Below are positions 58,310 through 64,000 of a stretch of DNA of 64,000 nt, in pieces; position 1 is the stretch's first letter; every line of letters begins with the position of its first letter. The position numbers and the translations under genes were made by a program. Under the pieces are notes generated by a model. It did no database searches and was not told the DNA's origin. It saw only the letters and a list, made by a program, of their open reading frames with translations. Location: contig OU015569.1 of the NCBI GenBank assembly GCA_907165135.1, positions 10,168,501 through 10,232,500 of the forward strand. The letters are read 5' to 3'. Origin of the DNA: Oikopleura dioica (Eukaryota; Chordata; Appendicularia; Copelata; Oikopleuridae).

Positions 58310-60974
58310 TTAGTTCATCGCGTCAATTTTCTTCTCGATCTCGTCAATAACGGACATGGCTGCTGCTGGGATACGTGTGCCTGGGCCGAATACAGCTGCA
58401 ACTCCTCGTTCGAAAAGGTAGTCATAGTCCTGTGGCGGAATAACTCCTCCAGCGATCACCAAAATGTCGTCACGGCCCAGCTTGGCGAGTTCATCAACAA
58501 GCTGTAATCATGTGTTTTTTTCGAAAAGGAAAAATGATCTTACTTGGGGGACGAGCGTCTTGTGTCCAGCAGCAAGTGATGAGGCACCAATAACATGCAC
58601 ATCAGCATCAACCGCCTGTTGGGCAGCTTCAGCTGGGGTGGCGAAGAGAGGTCCAATATCTACGTCAAATCCGAGATCGGCGAAGCCAGTGGCAATCACC
58701 TAATGAGCGATAAAAAAAATACAACTGACGCGCGAGATAAAGAATCTTTTTTTTTTATATCGCTCTCCTTAGCTCCTCGATCGTGTCCATCTTGTCCCAT
58801 TTTGGCGACAAGAATTCTTGGTCTTCTTCCTTCTTTTTCTTCGAATTGCTTTGCGCGGTTGATGGCATCAGTAATTTCGCTTGTTTCGCCATATTCAGAC
58901 TTGTAAGCGCCAGATACCATTCTTTCTGCAGCTTTGTGTCGACCAAAGACTTCTTCCATCGCTGAGGAAATCTCGCCGAGTGAACATCGAGCTCGAGCGC
59001 ACTTAATAAATTTCTGTGTTCTGAATTCACACGGAAGAATTACCTCAACGCAAGCAGCGAGTAAGTTCTCAGACCCCTGTGCAGCGCTTCGAAGAGCTTC
59101 AAGGCATGCTTGAGCTTTTGCTTCATCTCTGTTCGCCCGGAGAGACTGCAACTTCTGAATTTGAGACTCTCGGACTTCTGTGTTGTCGATTTCCAGAACG
59201 TTGACAGGAGATTCTTCTTCCAATCGGTATTTGTTGACGCCGACAATAGTCTCGGACGCGGAGTCGATTCGAGCTATCGAGGTTTCATTATCAGAAATTG
59301 CTTACTTATATAAACCTTGTCTACGAGCGGCAGATTCTTCGATCTTCAATTTTGGCATGCCAGAGTCAACTGCTTTTGCCATTCCTCCAAGTTCGTCGAT
59401 TTCTTCGATGATGGCCAATGCCTTTGAGTAAAGCTCGTTCGTAAGGTTTTCCATCATGTATGATCCAGCCCAGGGATCAGCGATGTTCGGGATACCAGAC
59501 TCTTCTTGAAGGATGATTTGGGTGTTTCGCGCGATTCGAGCTGACTCTACCGTCGGCAGGCCAAGAGCTTCGTCATACGAGTTCGTATGGAGTGACTGTG
59601 TTCCGCCCATCACAGCTGCCATCGCCTTGGAAAATATTCAGAAATTTAACTCGGAATTATTGAAAGATATCGCGTAATCATTCAATTTTTGAGATGGAAA
59701 CCAATTAATTTAAATCATTTACCTCAACGGTTGTTCGAATGACGTTATTAAAAGGATCTTGCTCAGTAAGAGACCATCCTGAGGTTTGACAGTGAGTTCG
59801 CAAAATGGCAGACTTGGGATTCGAGGGGGAGAATCGCTTTGTAACAAGATCCGCCCACAATCGCCGGGCTGCGCGTAGTTTTGCCACTTCCATGTAAAAA
59901 TTCATTCCATTGGCGAAGAAGAATGACAACCTTTAAAAGTAGAATCATTTAAATTTCCATAAAATCGATAAAAAAACGTACCGAGGAGCAAATTCATCAA
60001 TTTTGAGTCCTGCCTCGATGCCTATCGATTGAGTTGATTACTTTAATCGGCGATCATCCTCTCATTGTTATGAATTTTGAAACAAGTATAATGGAGAAGA
60101 TGAATTTTTTAAATCAATCAACGCTTCCTGTAGCGCAGTATTGGAGTCCGTTAGCGATCGTAAAAGCGAGTTCGAGAACGCAATCGGCTCCAGCTTCTTG
60201 CAAGTGATACCCAGAAATGGAGATCGAGTTAAACTTGGGCATGTTCTTCGAAGTGTAAGCAAAAGTATCGGCGATGATTCTCATCGAGGGCGCGGGTGGA
60301 TAGATGTAAGTATTTCGAACCATGAATTCTTTCAAAATGTCATTTTGAATCGTTCCAGTGAGTTTCTCGGAGGGGACGCCTTGTTCTTCTCCGGCAACGA
60401 TGAAAAAAGCCATGACGGGCATGACCGCGCCATTCATCGTCATCGAAACGGACATCTTTTCTAGAGGAATTCCTTCGAAAAGACGTTTCATGTCTTCGAC
60501 TGAGTCGATCGCTACGCCAGCCATGCCAACATCTCCAACGACTCGCTCGTTGTCTGAATCGTAGCCTCGATGCGTTGCCAAGTCAAAGGCAACAGAGAGA
60601 CCCTAACTCGTAAATACTAATTCTGTTGTCTGAAATGGAAATACCTGCTGTCCCGCAGCAAGATTTTGTCGATAGAAGGCGTTGGACTTTTCTACGGTCG
60701 AAAAACCAGCATACTGTCGGATGGTCCACGGTCTATTTGTGTACATTGTCGGGTAAGGTCCTCGTGTGTACGGGAATTTGCCCGGGATTTCATCTGGTAC
60801 ATCTTCTACGTCTGCTTTCGTGTAAACTGGCTTCATGGTGATGCCTTCTGCGGTTTTCCATTCCAACCCTTGGGGATCGCGCCCTTTGAGCTGTTTCTGG
60901 GCAAGTGCAGCCCACTCTTCATGGAGAGGCTTCTGGCTGAAGCGACGGTATGCTTTGCCAGCCCTGCGTAGCAT
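58310..60974 (-). CDS. MMUT: Methylmalonyl-CoA mutase, mitochondrial
   Basis: Adenosylcobalamin enzyme turning methylmalonyl-CoA into succinyl-CoA. Mitochondrial presequence [187 protein letters not shown]; then the B12 domain [17 protein letters not shown] with the DxHxxG cobalt ligand, and [19 protein letters not shown]. All hallmark motifs are intact. Around ten short introns. The ATG lies one base after AAAAG. Confidence 0.97.
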
Positions 60975-61162
60975 TCTTTTACAAAATTAATCAGCCCCAG
61001 CAACAAGGAGAAGTTATAATTTAAGTTTATTTTAAGAAAATATTTAAATTGGCAGTTTCTGAAAGTACTATTTAAAAACTACATGAATTGCATCTTTGCT
61101 CCATGAACTTTCATATTTTGTAAAGGCAGGTAAAACTAGAAAGAAAAGAAGAAGCAGCAGGC

Positions 61163-63695
61163 TTAAAACTGGTCGTCAAGTAGCGCTGCAGCGTTGTCAT
61201 CCCATTCATCGTCGTCCTCTTCTTCTGATGCTGTCAAATAAGAAGAGTCAGTATAATGAATTGAGTGGTCAATTTTACCTTCAGGATCTAACTTGGATCT
61301 TTTGGCCGGAGGATTAGAGGCTCCAGACGAGTTCGAATCAGACATAGCCAGGTCGTCATACGCGGCGTTGTTGACACTGCCAGCATCTATCAATCAAATA
61401 ACACTTTTTGCAAAATAAAGAACAAACCTGAACCCGACTCCGACCCATCGTCATTATCATCATTTAATACTCCAGGGACGAAATCATCCATCTCTGTATC
61501 TTCGTCATCGCTCGAGCTGAGGATTTCTTCCACTTCTTTGTCCATTTGACTGATAAACTCAGCCGAAAGAGCGTCCGATGAATCTGTAACGTTGGGAATC
61601 GAGAAACGAGGAGCACGTCTTGCTTGTTTGGCCTGTCTAGCGATTCGCTCAAGCTCTAGAAAGACATTTAACAGATGTCTAAATGAGAAAGTTTAATTTC
61701 TAAACCTTTTGCATATAATATGAAGCATATTTAAATACCTTCGGCCTCTTCCTCTGTTCCCTTCGTATGTATTTCGAAGTCTGCCTCGTCCTGGCGTCTC
61801 CACTCATGATAGGTGACCCAGAGCCACGCTGGATTGACTACGAAAATGTTCGCTTTTCTCTTGGCGTCATTATGCTTGGCGGTGCCAGGCCGAGCGCAAA
61901 TTAAATGAGTCGTATTTCTGAAAATAGCACGATTATGGGATTAAATCAGCTGCTTTGCTTACTTTTGAACTCGCTCATGAATAACCGCGCCCATCGCGCG
62001 CGCATTCTTTATGGCACGGTGTTCTTCCATCGGACAGCCGGTAGGTACCACGCCAGAAAACACCAAATGACAGCCTTTCAGAATATTTTTTCGGATTCCA
62101 ACGCATATGTTCCTGACGTCTGAACGGATAGAGATGGTTTGATTGTTTTATGACCTGGAATAACGCACCTGGTAAGTGATATCCACTGGGAACGCGCTGC
62201 TCTTTCGTTAGAGCATCGTACTTTTTGTAATAATCCTCGTGGATGTCATTCAGTATTTCTTGAAGCCTAATATGTATATAATAAGTAAAAGAAGAAGGAA
62301 AATCTCTTACCTTACGAGATAGACATCTTTGTCGTCATCGACTTCTTCCTCGGGAACTTTAGCTAGCTGCTCGGCAGCATCCCTTGAGTCCGAGTCCCTC
62401 GTGTTCTGATCTTCTTTTTGGACTTCTCCAGAGCCCTCAGACGATCCAGAAGTAGATTTATTTAAATCAGAAGAGGAAGAATCGGAGGAGCTATTCAAGT
62501 TCTTCCCTGATTCCAATTTTTTAGCACTTTCAGCGTCGTTTTCAGGGCTTTTCACATTTTCATTTTCGGCATCAGTTGAAGATATGGCCTTGTCTTTGTC
62601 AGGAAGCTCGTGCTGGGTTTGAGAAGTAGGCGGCAGTGTTGATTTGAAAGCGTGCGGGTCGTTGATATCTCCTGTGTCTGTAAAGAAATGATACTTTGGA
62701 GAGGCTAGCGGGTAGGAACTATCTGAGTTAGTTCAGTTTATCTTGAAGCCATTCCTTTTTAACAAGAATACAGTTGGGCGAATACCTCCAAACGTCTCCT
62801 CTATCATCAATGATTGCACACATCGAGTCCCCACAAGGAAACAAATGCTCCAAGTTGCCGGATTTATGGAAAGGGTCGACACATTCATCCCGCGATAAAA
62901 TCCGATGTGAAAAGAACGACTTGCTCGAATCTAGATTCAATTGGCGTCGCGTCTGATCTTCAAGAATTTCGGCGATCTTGTGGGCATATTGGCGGGAGCC
63001 GAAAGTCACAATGTGTAGCTCGTATTTCTCCGACATTTCATGAATGAATTTTGCGCAAAAAGGTCTGAAATATGTTTCAATAAAGCTGCAAATAATGAAG
63101 AGTAGAACCTTAATCTAGTCCAGAGCCAGGGATCCTGCCTGGTCAGTTGAAAAGAAATCGTATTTTTCGTCAGTTTCTTAGGTCTATTTTGCGTCGTATG
63201 GATCACCGTCTGATCAAGATCGACTAAAAGCACGAGTTTCCTGCTGTCGTGCAGGCGTTGGATTTCTTCGTGAGCTGCCCGCTGCGCCTCGCCTTCCGAA
63301 ATACGCAACTCGGGCAGACTATGCACCGCCTGCACGTTCGCATGCATCGGCAAGTCGGCAAGGGTCTTCTTTGGTCCGAATCCGTTCGTCGTGTCTTCTT
63401 CAGCGTGCAGTTTGCGCAGATCGCCGCCGCACGCTGCACACATATCCTTCATCACCACTTCGTGCGCGCATGGCTTCAAGCTCAGTAGCTCTTCCCCACA
63501 AGAAACTGGACATTCGGGATCAATGGTGATTTTGGTGACGAATCCACCGCCATCGGGAGCCTTTAGCTTCACTTCTTTTCCGTCACTTTTCTTCCGGAAA
63601 GTTCCCAGCAGCGAGTTCGTCTTCAAAAATCTTCCTTTTAGTCGCTTGTTCCATGATACAACTATTCCATCTTCTGGGGCGAGCAACTTCGTCAT
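61163..63695 (-). CDS. CTDP1: RNA polymerase II CTD phosphatase FCP1
   Basis: N-terminal lipoyl-like fold (APEDGIVVSWNKRLKG; LGTFRKKSDGKEV; CPVSCGEELLSL), Cys-rich MCAACGGDLR, then the FCPH catalytic domain with LVLLVDLDQTVIHTT (DxDxT/V phosphatase motif), PWLWTRLRPFCAKFIHEMSEKYELHIVTFGSRQYAHKIAEIL, and CAIIDDRGDVWRYSPNCILVKKE with the DDR-D motif. An acidic Ser linker is followed by a BRCT domain (ILKGCHLVFSGVVPTGCPMEEHRA; THLICARPGTAKHNDAKR; VVNPAWLWVTYHEWRRQDE) and a Glu/Asp-rich tail (ASEEEDDDEWDDNAAALLDDQF). Order and length match FCP1. ATG at 63695. Confidence 0.94.
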
Positions 63696-64000
63696 TTTCT
63701 TTTCTCAGTCTTCTTATTCGCGGGCTCTCAACAAGAATTTAAATGTAATGAACGAATTAATACTTTTCAACTAAAAAGAACACCGTCATTTTTAAATTTC
63801 TCTTCTTTTAATCGATTTTTTATTAAAAAATAGCTAAAAATAGAGCCGCACCTTTTAGCAGTTACGTAGAATTCTGCTCGCCAGCTGTTCTTCTCCCCGT
63901 TCTCTTGATCCTTCAAAAACAAAATAAAGCTCAGGGCACTTTCTCCACGCCAACGCGCGCGCACATCGCCCGCGCAACGCGCGCATAGCCGAAGTCCCTC
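63696..64000. promoter_or_regulatory. FCP1 upstream region
   Basis: About 300 bp upstream of FCP1. It ends in a GC-rich stretch with cgcgcgc runs at 63953-63988, unlike the AT-rich intergenic DNA elsewhere; it may be a promoter or the start of another gene beyond the window. Confidence 0.4.

Overview
The window is eukaryotic and animal-like, and it looks like a very compact genome of appendicularian (Oikopleura) type. Introns are mostly 30-60 bp. Several introns start with GA or GG instead of GT. Many start codons lie 0-2 bases after a TTTAG- or CAG-type splice acceptor, as expected for spliced-leader trans-splicing. Genes sit head to tail with short gaps. The species assignment is inference; I could not search any database. 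Nearly all genes are split, so each protein below was read by joining exons by eye. Small exon-boundary errors are likely.

Layout. 1-1632 (-): 3' part of an orphan nuclear-type protein with 18-bp repeats. 1773-3233: small hypothetical genes. 3.3-5.9 kb: mostly empty. 6.2-8.4 kb (-): orphan single-pass membrane protein. 9.1-10.5 kb (-): metaxin-2. 10.6-11.3 kb and 16.7-17.4 kb: two TTAA-flanked inverted-repeat elements bracketing an NFAT5/Rel gene (13.0-16.6 kb, +). 17.9-19.5 kb (-): SETD4-like methyltransferase, divergent from ARP6 (19.7-21.0 kb, +). 21.3-22.1 kb (-): RING protein and Ser/Glu-rich ORF. 24.2-26.8 kb (+): catalytically dead serine protease with a C-terminal kringle. 29.1-30.5 kb (+): uronyl/heparan 2-O-sulfotransferase. 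30.9-31.95 kb (-): stathmin-like. 32.5-34.8 kb (+): TYW2/TRMT12 and SLC66A2. 35.2-36.8 kb (-): CHST-type sulfotransferase. 37.5-42.4 kb (-): TAF6, a second SETD4-like gene and PHF10. 42.8 kb (+): U1 snRNA. 44.3-46.2 kb (+): F-box/WD40. 46.8-48.4 kb (+): adenosylhomocysteinase. 49.35-63.7 kb (-): colinear block of an orphan nuclear protein, medium-chain acyl-CoA dehydrogenase, a seven-dsRBD protein, a coiled-coil protein, a p24/TMED9 cargo receptor, methylmalonyl-CoA mutase and FCP1.

Themes. Transcription and chromatin are represented by NFAT5, TAF6, PHF10, FCP1, ARP6 and two SETD4-like genes; RNA by U1, TYW2 and the dsRBD array; mitochondrial metabolism by MCAD, MUT and metaxin-2. The most unusual items are the seven-dsRBD protein, the set of non-canonical introns next to a canonical U1 gene, the TTAA element pair, the dead protease-kringle fusion, and two orphan genes reconstructed from small exons. 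Two well-conserved genes (TAF6 and the F-box gene) each show an apparent one-base frameshift at a short homopolymer, which may be sequence error.
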